DNA of 64,000 nt, from NCBI GenBank assembly GCA_003550325.1, contig QKWP01000237.1, forward strand, positions 27,033-91,032. Direction: 5' to 3'. The DNA comes from Gigaspora rosea. Its lineage: Eukaryota > Glomeromycota > Glomeromycetes > Diversisporales > Gigasporaceae. The notes under the pieces were generated by a model. It saw nothing but the letters and a program-made list of their open reading frames with translations, did not search any database and was not told the DNA's origin. Positions 35,404 to 47,774 of the stretch are shown here, in pieces (within the stretch, counting starts at the first letter, position 1; each line of letters starts with the position of its first letter). The translations under genes were made by a program, and so were the position numbers.

Positions 35404-36089
35404 ATTAGATGGTTAAAATCTTAGAAACTAAATTATTTTGGAGTGTATTTTTTAGAGTTAGGTGTTTAGAGTTAGAGTTAGTTTTAAAAAAAAATTATAA
35501 TAAACAAGTATTAATGGGTTTTAGGAGGTTAGCAGGTTAAAGTATTAAAGCAGCTGATATGGACCCCAAGTTCATTATCAAGTCTTTATATTCTTTCACT
35601 AATAAACTACAATGTATTACAATACAAATTAAACAATTATTAGTATTCTTATATACTTTTAATTTTGGCCTCTTTCGTAATTGCAAATTGGCTTAAATTT
35701 TCTTTGTTGTGTTTTGTAAAAAAATGCTCTTCTAACTTAGATAAATTACAGTAACAAGTAAGGTTATACAAAGATTTACTGTCTAAGATCACTCTAGTTA
35801 TCTGCTATTTTTGGAAAAGTGAATGTAGGATAACAATAGGATCTAAAAACTTCAGTCATTCAGTTAGATTTTTTTGATTTACTATAAACCAAAGTAATTT
35901 TAGGCCACACAACACGAAGTTAATTTTTATTTTGCATTATATGAGATTTGAAAACTTAGATTAGTTGTCAGATTTCTTTTTTTTAATTTACTTTAATCTA
36001 ATATTAGGTTTCACATAGTTGATTTTTCATTTTGCATTACATAGGACCTGAAAACTTTGGTTAGTCAGACTGATTTTTTTTAATTTACT

Positions 36090-37126
36090 TTTTTTTTTTT
36101 TGGATTCAAAGTGTCCACTTTGGAATCTGAAAATTTTATTCAAGATTGTAGGGCCGTCGGTAATCTATATATGGGAATCTAACAGCATTTGTCACAATAA
36201 TGAGAGACAACTTAGCTATACGTGCACTTTTGGTGCCTAATTTAAATAGTCCGCCCAAAGGTTCTATACTAGCTACCATACCTGCAGACTAACTACTGGA
36301 CCTGCCTATTTAAACCCTCTAATCCTTGTTCCTCCTACCAACACTCTTGTATCACTAGAACATTGTTCTAGATGCTGGTTCTGTGCCCTTAGAACTTATA
36401 TCCTATGGCAGGTATCCTTGCAAAAAACTTGGTAGAGTGGTACCTGTTCTACCCAGATTTCATCTATGCTTTGGTAACTTACGTATTCACCAAGGTGAAC
36501 AACTTGCAGTCAGGCATTTAACCTGCAACTGCTACTATTATCTACTCAGCCCTTGTGAAGTTCACCCAATCCCAGTACCTGCAACATATTGCCTCTTAAA
36601 CTTCCTCTAGACTCTCTAAACTTCCAATCTGATAGCCCAGAAGAATTGGTCTGCCTGGGCTTTAAGTGCTCTAATGGTCTCCCTTTTCTTGGTACATAAT
36701 TCTGAAACACATGTTCTTTTCCTCTGGTATAACTTTAGCAGCCCGATTGGTGAGGGACTCCTCCAAGCCCTATTTTATCTAGAGTTTTCCTAGCTTCAGC
36801 TCAATCTGACTTTATTCTGCAGCACTGTCAAAAGTTCAGTTATCTCTTTACTCGGGTCTTGCCATGTTTCCTTTTCCTGCACCCCAGGAGAAATCTTTAT
36901 GCACTTGAAAGCTCCCAATACGTTTCATTGGTATTACAAAAATCTAATGCGCTCTTGGTGTAATCCAGGTTACAGATCGACTGATTCAGCTTGGTTTCCT
37001 ACTCTAGGTTACAGTAACACAAATATAATTTTCAAAACGTCTCCAGTGGGATTTGAACCTTGAACCTGTGATTACTAATTGCTTGGGGGTTTCAACTTTT
37101 CCAACCTGCTAAGTCGCCACATGCCC
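36090..37126 (-). mobile_element. tRNA-derived SINE (1.04 kb)
   Basis: AATTTACT at 36082-36089 is repeated exactly at 37127-37134, an 8-bp target duplication. On the minus strand the element starts with a tRNA-like head: an A-box-like TTAGCAGGTTGG and a B-box GGTTCAAATCC, about 50 bp apart. It ends with CCAAAGTGGACACTTTGAA and an A tail. The body shares blocks with the copy at 53636-54317. A 75-codon plus ORF inside (36383-36610) is incidental. Confidence 0.8.
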
Positions 37127-37160
37127 AATTTACTATAAATTAATAAAATAATGTTTAGAG

Positions 37161-37871
37161 CTTATATTGATTATGTTACGATTCCCTGAAAGTTAGTTTC
37201 CCACTAGCTCATTTTTTTGACGCTATATCCCTGACAGAATATTTCACCTACAGCACTTTTTGTCGACAAAATCTTTTCTCGACATACCATGTTTTTGATA
37301 TTCCTTTTTCTTAATATCTTATATTTTTGACAAGATATTTATCTGTCATGACATATTACTAATTTGATTTTTCTCTAACACTAAGTTTTATTGAATGCAC
37401 CTTTTCTGACAAAAACAATAAATCCAGTGATTATCAATTATATGAAATCATGCAACTACATTATTTGTTTACTAGCAATATCAACTCAGTCTAAATTATA
37501 CTATCATCTAACCTAATCTAACTTTAACTCTAACTCTAATTTAGGCCGAGTGCTAATTATGTAATGTGATGAACACAAATATATTACTCTACCCAATAAT
37601 TATATTTCTAATCAAGAAAAGATCTTGTTAGAAAAAAATGTCAGAAACATATCATATGTGAAAAATATTCTTTCTGAAATACGTCATATTAGTAAAATGT
37701 CTTTTTGAAAATATGACCTGTTAAGAAAAGGTGAGGTCAAAAACATGGTATGTTGAGAAAGATTCTGTCAACAAAAAGTGCTATAGGTGAAACATTTTGT
37801 TGGGATATAGTATCAGAAAAATGAGCTGGCAAGGAACTAACTTTTGGAGAATCAAGTAACAACTCTTATAT
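37161..37871. mobile_element. MITE with reiterated ends, 8-bp target duplication
   Basis: CTTATATT at 37161-37168 is repeated at 37864-37871. Inside, the first and last 140 bp or so are inverted repeats (GTTAC...GAAAGTTAGTTTCCCA, AGCTCATTTTT, TTTCACCTA, AGCACTTTTTGT, GACATACCATGTTTTTGA). GACA-type words are reiterated toward the middle, and the core has AACTTTAACTCTAACTCTAA. No ORF. Confidence 0.8.
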
Positions 37872-38420
37872 TAGGCCACACAAAAATTGATTTTTTATTT
37901 TGTATGATATGATATCTAAAAACTTTGATCAGTCAGTCTTTTTTTTTGTTTTTTTTTGTTTTACTGTAAACTCATATTAGGCTACACAAAGTTGATTTTT
38001 TGTTTTGCATTATATGAGATCTGAAACATAAGTCAGTCAGATTTTTTAATTTACTGTAAACTGATATTAGGCCATATAAGTTGATTTTTCATTTTACATT
38101 ACATGGGATCTGAAAACTTTGGTTAATTAGTCAAATTTTTTTTTATTGTAGTAAATTATTAAAATAATATCACATCTAATATTAGACTATATAAAATTGA
38201 TTTTTGTTTTGTATTATATAGGATCTGAAAATTTTAGTCAGTCAGTCAGAATTTTTTTTCTTTTAGATTTGTATTTTTTTTAAAAACAAATTTACTATGA
38301 ATTAATGGAGTAACTTTCATATCAGAAATAGGCTATGCAAAGTAATATTTCATTTTGTATTATCAGTTATATGAACTTTGAAAACTCAAATCAAATATTC
38401 ACATTTTTTTAAATTTTTTT

Positions 38421-39300
38421 CGCTTAAAGTCAAAATCATAATAACTTCGATACTAACTCAATTTCAATCTTAACCACTATAACTATATTAAAAATAATTT
38501 CTATTGTATATTTCTATACAAAATTTAAAAATAAAAACAAATAAGATGAGTGGCATGAAGCACTACTCATCAAACTAGTCTATTTTAAAAAAATTTTATA
38601 CAAAGCTATAGCAAAATAACAAGTCATAAAAAATATTTTATAAATAATAATAAAATAACAAATAAATAACATTAATATTAATACTAATGTTTTTAAAACC
38701 AAACTTCTTTGTGAAAAACTATTTAAAATAATTTTTAAACTGCTTAATTATACTTCTTAACTAATTTTATTATTGCCTACTATCTATTTAGAATTGGAAC
38801 TAATTTATCTGTATAAATAGATAATTTGAACTTTACTAATTGTACTATTTTATTATTAATGCTTTTAAACAACTATCTTAAAATAGTAAAATACAAATTT
38901 TTTAAATTTGTTTCTATTATTTGATTATCTATTAAATGCAACTATTTTGAGTAAAAAATAGCTAAAAGAAAGTCAATCAAATGTTTTACAAATTTGAAAA
39001 CACTTTGTATAATATCTCAAGTTTAGAACAAGTACAAGAACAAATGCAAGAAATTACAAGAACAGAAAAAATTGTTCTGCTATAGATAAATAATATATTA
39101 TTTATAAACATAATGAATATACTGTATTAGCAAATGCTAAAAAAAATTTCATTTTACTAAAATTTTAGATGACTAATTTTTAGATTTTCTATTTGTTATA
39201 TATTTTTGAACAGAATTTTTGCTGTTTAGATTATCTGATAATTACTAATTTGCTTAGTAATTCTTGTAGTTCTATTTATATCAATCTACCAATGGTAGTA
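38421..39300. other. Intergenic, no supported gene
   Basis: AT-rich DNA with no ORF over 60 codons worth noting, no inverted-repeat pair and no recognised repeat. Confidence 0.45.
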
Positions 39301-39304
39301 ATAG

Positions 39305-39520
39305 GAAGAGCATGAACCAGAGAGTTTAAATAGGCAATTCCTGTAGTTGGGTTGTAGGTATGGCAGCTAGTGTAGAACCTTCGGGCGGACTACTTAAATT
39401 AGGCACCAAAAGTGCACGTGTGGCTAGTTGTATCCTCATTATGTAATAAATATTACGTCCTAATAACTCATAATAAAATCCCGGCCATAGTACCCGGCCT
39501 TTAAAGTTTAAAAAAAAAAA
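39305..39520 (+). mobile_element. SINE, 3' fragment
   Basis: A 5'-truncated copy of the 36090-37126 SINE in plus orientation: AGTTTAAATAGGCAATTC, AGCTAGTGTAGAACCTTCGG, TTAGGCACCAAAAGTGCACG, TAATAAAATCCCGGCC and a terminal A run. The minus ORF across it is incidental. Confidence 0.65.
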
Positions 39521-40620
39521 TATCAATCTACCAACTAATAAATCATAGTTATATACAAAATATGATTAGTGTACTAAAACTATTTAGAAATATAATCAAG
39601 TTATTATGCTTTAATGCTTTTAATTAGTTATAAAATCTATGATCTAAATATTAAAACTAAAATATTGATAAGCAAGTTATAATTAAGAATGTAATTTATT
39701 AGCAATTATCTAATTATAATAGTACCAAGTTAACCTTAACTATATGCAGTATGTGTATTAATTTGTAACAAAATTCTTTACAGTAAATCATAGAAATACA
39801 TTGAATAAATTAATTGATAAATGTATATATATATATAATTTTTTTAATAGTAAATTGTATTAAATTGAATAGTAAACCACAATTGTTAATTTCAATATTG
39901 CATATTATTACAATAGCTAATAAGTTTTGTTATAGTAGCAATTAAAATAGTTGATTCCAAAACCAACTAATTTAACTACATAAGTTTTTTGGTTTGTTTC
40001 TTATTTAATATATTGCATAACTATAAAGAACATATATTAATATCACAATATTCAGTATCTTGGCTAACAATACTAAATACATATATTATACTTTTATTAC
40101 TAGTTGAATTACTAATAGCCAAAATTATAGAATTCACATACTTTTGGCTAAATAGTGCACCAAAATCATTAGTAAAATTATATGTGCATATAGAGGTAGA
40201 GTACACTGTGCACATAATTTATTGTATGCATATTCAGATTTATCTATATAAATTTAATTATAACAAAGCTATATAGTGCACAAGTTTTTAAAATTGTTCA
40301 CATAAATTATGTATACAATGTGCACAAGATTCACACACTTTTGGGATCAGATTTTATACACTAATTCTAACCATTTGTTGAATATTTTAGTAAAAGGTAG
40401 AGAATTTCAAAAGTAGTTTGAAAGTCAGTAGTTGGTATATATATATATATATTTTTTTTTTTAAATGTTAAAGGTGAGACCTTGCTTTTATCTTTATTAA
40501 ATTTAATAGAAACTTTTTACAATACTGAAAAAAATTTCATTTTTTTAAATCTAATGCTAAGAATAAAAACTCAGATATGTAGTTGGTATATTTAAAGTAA
40601 TATGAATATTAAATCTACTA
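39521..40620. other. Intergenic, no supported gene
   Basis: A 95-codon plus ORF (39989-40276) and its antisense 64-codon partner are AT-driven, with no domain. TATA/AT runs lie at 39820-39835 and 40440-40460. Confidence 0.45.
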
Positions 40621-40632
40621 TTATTTTGTATA

Positions 40633-42178
40633 TCAAAGAGAGGTAGGTGTATTTGGTTTATTATATGTAATTGTATAATTAAAGGATGCCATAATAGGTT
40701 TTAAATCAAGATCTTTAATAAATTTGGTATTTGTTATGTAGTTAGCGATATAAGCATGCAAAATTAATTGCAACTTTGTTTCTATTAAAAGTTGAATAAG
40801 ATGGAATAGAATAATGTGAGCAAAAGATTTTAGCATAGTTTAGTTTTGTAAAAGAGTAGTAGTAAAGTTTTTAAATAGATTTTTAAGTATATTACAGTAT
40901 ACTTGAAAAGGATAAGATATAGTTTGGTCTAGAAAAAAATTATAACTATTAATAAATTCAACAAGAAATTTAGATTTGTTATTAGCTATTTTGTTAAGTA
41001 AGTATTTAAATCAGTATTTTTGTGGTTCTTTGTTGGGATTGTGTTTAGTTTAATTTTGTGTTCATTTGATTTAATATGTTGATCTGGTATAAAATATTTA
41101 AGATAAGACTTAATAAAGAAAAAGTGTTGTTGGGCAAGTTTGGTAGAAAGTTTATCATATTGTTCCATTTCAGGAGTAATTGAAAAGTTAGTAGACCAAT
41201 CAAATAAATTTGAAGAACTTTTGTGGGTGTTGGGTTTAGATTTTGAAGTTTTTGGTTGTTGTTTTTTAAGATGCTGTTGTTGTTTTGGCTATTGCTATTG
41301 CTGTTGTTGTGGTTTTTTAGTTTTAATTTGTTTGCTTCTTTGTACAAGTTTTTCAAGAAGATTGAGCTTTTGTTTTTTTGTAAGCATGAAACAATAATAA
41401 AAATGGCAAAAGGAAACTTGCTCTGAGCTTAGTTGTTTTTGAATAGGAGCTAATTTAAAATCTTGAGTAAGTTTAGCACATTCACAATATAATAAACATC
41501 CTTTAAAGATAAACATTTGTGTAGATTGGTGCATATTGTTTATTTAAAGAAATTTTTATACAAGAAATATCCTTAGCATTGTATAAAAAACAAGCAAGTA
41601 TAATAATGTTGGGAGTGAGGGGTGATAGCTATAGGAGTTGGATCTTTATAATAGTTTGGAAATAGTATTCTAGATTGTACATTTCTAAAATCAAGATTTT
41701 GAATTGTAGATTGTTTCATAGGTAATTTGGGAACAGTATTGTTAATTTTATTAAATCTTTTTTCTATAATAACTGTTAGAGAGGGTATCTATAGGAATAG
41801 GTTCTTGAGAAAGTGTTTTGATAGTAAGTTCAGTAGGAATACGGTAATATTGAGAGGTAAAACTAACATCGTATTTTTTACAAATACAAGTACTAATTGT
41901 TGGTTGGGTTGGTACTGAAAAGTAATGATAGGTATTTTTAATTTTGGGTTTACAATTAGAAGGATTAAAGGTAGACGGCATTTCTTAAGTATTGTAGCAC
42001 CTGCTTCTTTAATAAATATTCCAAAATAATCTTTGTATTTAGAATAAAAATAGTCAATATCATAGAAATCAAGTTTTTCACTAGTAAGTATAGGCAAAAT
42101 AAATATAATATTATAATAGAAATCAAAGAGGGCTTCACAATGAGGTATAATTTGTTTTGTATAATATAGTACCAACAA
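40633..42178 (-). pseudogene. Broken repeat-family ORF, function unknown
   Basis: Several minus-strand fragments in different frames read as one protein in order. 41789-42178 has PHCEALFDFYYNIIFILPI and LDFYDIDYFYSKYKDYFGIF, then shifts frame after KKCRLP into STFNPSNCKPKIKNTYHYFS (41751-41981). 41295-41534 has GCLLYCECAKLTQDFKLAPI and SFCHFYYCFMLTKKQ, ending in an Asn/Gln-rich tract. 40633-40836 has KSFAHIILFHLIQLLIETKL. Several frameshifts and stops separate them. The coherent amino-acid style across frames supports a real former gene, probably a multicopy family member, but I cannot name a domain. The paired Cys may once have bound metal. Confidence 0.5.
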
Positions 42179-42189
42179 GTTAGTCTAGA

Positions 42190-42262
42190 TTATACAGGTC
42201 ACATGATATATAGATCATGTGCTACACAGGTCACATGTTATACAAGTCACGTGTTATACAAA
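42190..42262. repeat. ~18-bp tandem repeat TACAGGTCACATGTTA
   Basis: Four imperfect units around CAGGTCACATG / CAAGTCACGTG, between the pseudogene start and AT-rich DNA. The CACATG/CACGTG words are E-box-like, but no gene starts nearby. Confidence 0.6.
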
Positions 42263-43205
42263 TTAGGCACTAATTAGGCTAAGTTATAAAGTTAGGTAAC
42301 TTTGGCAAAAAAGGCAAATATTTGTTTTGTGTAATATTAATTAATAATTTGTGCAATTAATGAGGAACCTATAATTCTGGGTTATTAAAAAATATGGGTA
42401 ACTTAGTTTATATTATACAAAAAACACCTATAGAGTTTTTTGCAGTAAAAAAAAAGAAAAAAGAAAAAAAAAGGAATGTATACGTAAAACTTAAAAAAAT
42501 TTTAAATATATATATCTTGGTCAGTTTTAGGGCTACAAGCATGAATTTACAGCTTGTTATAGTGAGAAAGATGAGCTCTTTAACTTTTACTTAATTTGTA
42601 AAATAGGTTTAGAATACTGTTTTTAATGTATTTTGCAAAAAAATACAAATTTAGACCAGAGGACCTTTGCTCGGTGAGTTTAAAAGTTTTTACAATAATA
42701 ATTTGATATTATATATATTTTTAAAAGAAAAGCAAGTTTATTTGGGTATAGTAATCAAATTAACTTAGTAATATTTTAAGTTATAGCAGTTTTTTAAAAA
42801 AAATTAGAAAAAATTGTGTACAAGATAGATGGAAAGTGTTTTGCTTGTAGCTTATTTTTGGAGGTAGCTTATTTTGGCAATATATAGTATAAAAAACTGC
42901 TAATTTCTTTAATTGTATAGAAGCAGCTTAATTAATAGTAATATTAATTATTATAAAATTACTATATATATGTATAGTAGAACACAATTTAAGTTTGACA
43001 ATTTGGATTGATTCTTCAATCCAAATAAATTTATATATCCTGATTAGATATTTTTAATTAAATTGGTTAAAGAACTTGAATAAAAATCTAAGAATATGCT
43101 TAAATGCTAACTTTAAATATGTATAATCTAATGCAATTCAATCTGGCATTAATAGAATCCAGATGATCTATTAAAAATAGAATTGAAGCATTATATTATA
43201 ACTTT
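42263..43205. other. Intergenic, no supported gene
   Basis: The 66-codon plus ORF at 42394-42594 starts with an A-rich Lys run and lacks any domain. No RNA or repeat identified. Confidence 0.4.
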
Positions 43206-43209
43206 GGTA

Positions 43210-43382
43210 TAGTTATTCTCCTCTATAATTACCTCCTATATAATCACAATTCTTGTGCACTCACATTAAATTTTGAGACAATTTATTAATAAACTTATAA
43301 AAAATACTTTTATATAATCATACGCTTTTGTAATCACTAATTTTCTTGATACAAACTGCGTGATTATAGAGAAGGAAGACTA
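43210..43382. mobile_element. TA-flanked MITE, 173 bp
   Basis: The left end TAGTTATTCTCCTCTATAAT and the complement of the right end, TAGTCTTCCTTCTCTATAAT, form inverted repeats beside TA. Sibling of 34752-34941. Confidence 0.6.
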
Positions 43383-43624
43383 TATAACTTATTAATAATT
43401 GTTAATTTTAAAGTTATATATTAAATAGAATTCTTTTATTGCTCATGATTATAGAGGAGGAAGACTGTATATAGATCTAAATAGAATTTTTGTTGTAGCT
43501 TATATAATAAATAATTTTAAAAATTTTAGTAAATAGTTGGACATATTGGACCTGGACTATGTCCAAGTATATGTCCAATGTCCAGTCCAGTCCAATCATA
43601 TTAAAATTAAATGGACATATGTCC

Positions 43625-44340
43625 AATGCCAACACTGACCATAATAATTCCAATATGAACTAACTCAATACTTAACCTGTATTGTGATTATTAAAACAGT
43701 GCGCAAGTTTGTAGAAGAATATTTAACATTAATTCATGATAAACACCACAATAAATTTGATTAAACTCAACCTTAAAATGTATTTTTCATCGAGTAGGTT
43801 TGTAACAGAATTTTTTTTAGTAATTCATGATAGAATTTACATAATTTTAATACAAAATAATTTGCTTTTCATCATTACTGGAATAGTGAGTTCTGCAGCA
43901 AAATTTGAAAATTGAGTTTAGTTCATTATGGGCACTTGTATCTTTGAAATTAGATGAATTGAAATGTGAATAATGTTAATTACATACATTTGTAAGCCAT
44001 ATACTATGTATCACCAGAATACCAGTAGTAAGATTTATAACATTAACACATGATAGAAAACATAATAATTTCAACATGAACTAACTCAACCATGACTATT
44101 TATTGTGATTATTAGTATAGTGCTCAAGTTTTATATAAGAATTTTTGACAGTAATTTATGATAGACCCACAATAATTCAATCAAACTCAAAATGTTTATC
44201 AGTTCACAACAGAATTTTTTAGAATAATTCACAATAGAAATAACAATAATTCTAATACAAATAATTTACCTTTTCATTATTACCGGAATAGTGAGTTCTG
44301 TAGTGAATTCTTAGAAAACCAAGTTTCATTCATTATGGGC
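43625..44340. repeat. ~95-bp tandem array, inverse of 13365-14400
   Basis: Units read ATAATTCCAATATGAACTAA, CTCAA, TTGTGATTATTA, CAGAATTTTTTTAGTAATTC, ATGATAGA, i.e. the reverse complement of the array unit at 13365-14400. Five or six diverged units. Confidence 0.6.
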
Positions 44341-45597
44341 GCTTTGTATCTTTGAAAAGGTGCCAGTGGCACTCCACAACACTTGTTATAGATAAAATTT
44401 GATAAAAGTCTCTACCAAATTTAGAAATTTTTCTACCAAATAGAAGATTGCAATATATAATATCTTGTAAAGTACTATCTAAAGCTTCTATTGAATAATA
44501 GTTTATTATAGAAACTTTATTCCAAATATTATAGTCAGAGATATTACCAAATATGATCAATACTAATCACACTATTTATAGTAATAAAATGTTGATTATA
44601 TGATTCTAGAGATCTAGAGAGAACATTTATATAATTGGCTAATTAATGATACAGATTAATATACTGTACTGCTAATACTGCAATACTGCAGAATGATATT
44701 TTAATATTTTGAGCCTAAATACTTAATATAAAAATTTTCTAGTTAAGCCAATATCTAAATTGATTTTTTTGAGGTATTGATATAATCAGAGTAATGTATA
44801 TAATTGGGAAATTCAATTACAACGATTTTAAGCGCTTACAAGAATCAACAAATACAATAAGTAAAAATTTTATTAATTATGATAAATAATCTATTTATTA
44901 CATTTAATTATGGGCTCTGTACATTGTAATGTTATTTTGATTGGTTATACTCGGAAATGTGACATATGAAAACCTCAGATCCAAGCGTGTGAACAAATTA
45001 CATTTATGTACGTACGTGTACAGTATAATGATACCACATCGATATAAAGAATGTCATAATTTTTATGTTTAAAATGTGATTAAAGAATGCCATAATGATC
45101 ATCTGAATTTCAAAATTGTAATGGCCATGGGGTTGCTCATCGCAGAGCTATAGTTTTATAAATGTTTTGGTTTGAGTTGTTCACACGATTAAATCTACAT
45201 AAAAAAATTTACAAAATTAAACATTCTCTCAAAATTATATAAAATACAGTAACATTCTAGCATTAATAACATAAATGGCAAATGAATTATAGAAATCATT
45301 TATAGATACATTGTAGTTTTCTCTACTCTGTATTTTTGGATTTTTATGATTTTATTATCACACATTATGCAAACTTATATGTCTTTTCCATTCTTAACAG
45401 AGAGCATATTGATTTCACCACGACAATAGAGACCTGGAACCGGTCGATTCTAAAAATTGAACTCGACCCGAACGAGTTGGTTCTGGTTCGAATCTGGATT
45501 TTGGTTTGGGTATGAGGATCATTATTACTATATTTGGAGTTATGAATTTTGGTTGGCGCTAATCACATGATAACATATTTCAAGAAATTTTGGTTTC
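44341..45597. other. Intergenic upstream of BTB gene
   Basis: A 75-codon minus ORF (44333-44560) overlaps the end of the array and has no domain. A GGTTCGAATCTGGATTTTGG-type degenerate repeat lies at 45430-45520. No gene seen. Confidence 0.4.
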
Positions 45598-45614
45598 ACA
45601 AATTTACACAACCC

Positions 45615-45620
45615 TATATA
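45615..45620 (+). promoter_or_regulatory. Candidate TATA box of BTB gene
   Basis: CCCTATATAGTG lies about 80 nt before the ATG at 45698, similar in spacing to the TATA-like box before the gene at 7405. Confidence 0.35.
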
Positions 45621-45697
45621 GTGTAACATCTGTAATACGTATAATCTATTTGTGCGGCAGCGATGATCACCATTCTTTTTATAATTTTTTTAAAATC

Positions 45698-47774
45698 ATG
45701 ACAACCAAATTTTTCGAGAAACTTTCAATCAATTTAAATGAACTTCTTAAAACTAGTGAAGACTACAATGTTATTATTGAAGTTGGACAAGCTCCAAACA
45801 TTCAAGCATTTAAATTACATTCCATCATTTTAAGTTTTCGAAGTTTATATTTTAAAGATAAATTACGGACGATTACTTATAATAATAACAATGTGAAAAT
45901 AATAAAGCAAGCTAACATTTCTATTGAAGTATTCGAAATTATCATCAAGTAAGCGTAAATATAATATATGATATTTAAATTTAAAAGTTTTTAATAAGTT
46001 TAAATTATAAATATATAGATATATTTACGATGGCACCATTTCCTTAGAAAATATTAATACATCAGTCGTATTTGAACTTTTAATTGCTTCTAATGAATTT
46101 GGTCTTGAAGAACTGATTAATCATATTCAGTTATTTTTACTTGAAAATAATACTTCCTGGTTACGCCTAAATTTTTCTCGTGTTTATCAAGCTAGTTTTA
46201 AGGACAATAATTTAAAAGATTTACAACAATTTTGTGCAAATATTTTTGCCAAGCATCCAAAAATTATTTTTGACTCAGATGAATTTTTTAATCTTCCAGA
46301 AAATGTCTTAGTTTTTATCTTAAAGCTTGATAATCTACAAATGAATGAAGGAAAAATTTGGGATTATACTCTTAAATGGGGTATTGCTCAAAATCCCTCT
46401 TTACCTTCTAATTCTAATCATTGGTCTGATGAGCATTTCTTAGCTTTAAAAAGTTCACTTCAAAATTGTCTTCCTTTAATTCGTTATTTTCAAATTTCTG
46501 GTGAAGATATTGTTGAAAAAGTTCAACCTTACCATAAAATCCTTGAACCAACTTTATGGACTGACATTATGCTAAAATTTATGGCACCAAGTAAGGCTAT
46601 TACTTCTTGTGTTTTACCACCTCGTATCAATTTATCTACAACGTTACTTTCATGGGATGTTGATAATACTGATATATCAGAAATTGAATCAAATAATGCA
46701 ACCGAATTAGCAAATAGTGGTAATACTTATCGTATTATGGGTAAATATGAAGAGTCACTTATAGATTTAACTAAATCATTAATAATTGAGCCGAATAATG
46801 CAATTACATTAGCAATTCGTGGAGAAACTTATCGTATGATGAAGAAACATGAAAAATCACTTGCAGATTTAAATAAATCATTAGAAATTGAGCCAAACAA
46901 TGCATTTACATTAAGCACTCGTGGCGCAACTTATTTGGATATGAAAAAATATGAAGAATCACTCGCAGATTTAAAAAAATCATTAGAAATTAGACCTAAG
47001 AACGCATGGCCATTAACAATTCGTGGAAATGCTTATTACATGATGGGACAATATGAAGAAGCACTTGTAGATTTAACTGAATCATTAAATATTGAACCGA
47101 ATAATGAGTATGCATTACATAAACGTGGAATTATCTATCGTAAGATGAATAGATATAAAGAATCACTTTTAGATTTAAACAATGCAATGGGGATTAATCA
47201 AAATCAAAATAGTTTATATACATTAGGGGAACTTGGAATAACTTACTGCATGCTTAACCTCTTTGAAGATTCAATTACAAATCTAAATAAAGTATTAGAA
47301 ATTGAACCAAATGATGTAGAGACATTAAATAATCGTGGTGCAATTTATTCCATGATTAACAAATATGAAGAATCACTCATTGATTTAGATAAACTATTAA
47401 AAATTAATCTAAATAATACATTTGCTTTAAACAATCGAGGTGTTACTTATTGTATGATGGGTAGATACGAAGAATCTCTTGCAGATTTAAATAATTCATT
47501 AAAATTTAAACCAAATGATGCATTGGTATTAAGAAACCGTGGAGCAACTTATTGTTTGATGGGCAAAATTACAGAATCACTTGTAGATTTCCATAAATCA
47601 AAAGAAATTAAACCAAGTGATATAACTACATTAAAAAATTATGAAGCAGCTCATTACAATTTTACACGCTTGAATAAATCATTAGAAATTAAACAAAGTA
47701 ATGAATGGGAAATGGTTGTCGGAGGTATAACCTATCACATGCTATGCACAGGGATAGTGCTACATACAGTATAG
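45698..47774 (+). CDS. BTB-BACK-TPR protein
   Basis: Exon 1 is 45698-45948 and exon 2 46019-47774, with a GTAAGC donor and TATAG acceptor; the 70-bp intron splits Lys84 of FEIIIK/YIYDGTISLE. The product is 668 residues. Residues about 10-115 are a BTB/POZ domain (DYNVIIEVG, FKLHSIILSFRSLYF, YIYDG). About 116-230 resemble a BACK domain (WLRLNFSRVYQ, LPENVLVFIL, IWDYTLKWG). From about 309 there are nine good 34-residue TPR units (for example NRGVTYCMMGRYEESLADLN) and one or two degenerate ones to the end. BTB-BACK proteins commonly serve as Cullin-3 adaptors with a C-terminal substrate-binding domain; TPR would be the binding part, an inference. In these fungi the C-terminal partner is more often TLDc or Kelch. 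I chose ATG 45698, not the in-frame 45590, because the BTB homology starts there. The last residues (HMLCTGIVLHTV) are not TPR-like, suggesting the tail was cut. Confidence 0.85.

Larger units (their letters stand above)
35870..38420. repeat. ~100-bp tandem array interrupted by two insertions
   Basis: The unit reads roughly ACTGTAAACTCATATTAGGC, CACACAAAGTTGATTTTTCA, TTTTGCATTATATGAGATCT, GAAAACTTTGGTCAGTCAG. Two units lie left of a SINE (35887-36085) and five or so lie right of a MITE (37864-38410). Units differ by 15-30% by eye. The array is non-coding and gives only short spurious ORFs. Confidence 0.7.

Noticed and set aside
36383..36610. 75-codon ORF with several Cys
   Set aside because: Lies wholly inside the SINE body on the opposite strand to the SINE.
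37040..37126. Possible tRNA gene on the minus strand (A and B boxes)
   Set aside because: It lies at the head of a repeat with target duplication and poly-A tail and lacks a convincing complete cloverleaf; treated as a SINE head.
41140..41397. 85-codon Cys-rich plus ORF
   Set aside because: Antisense of the Asn/Gln-rich tract of the minus-strand pseudogene.
45590..45697. Earlier in-frame start for the BTB gene
   Set aside because: Codons before 45698 are unlike BTB N-termini and overlap the TATA-like box; ATG 45698 begins the recognisable protein.
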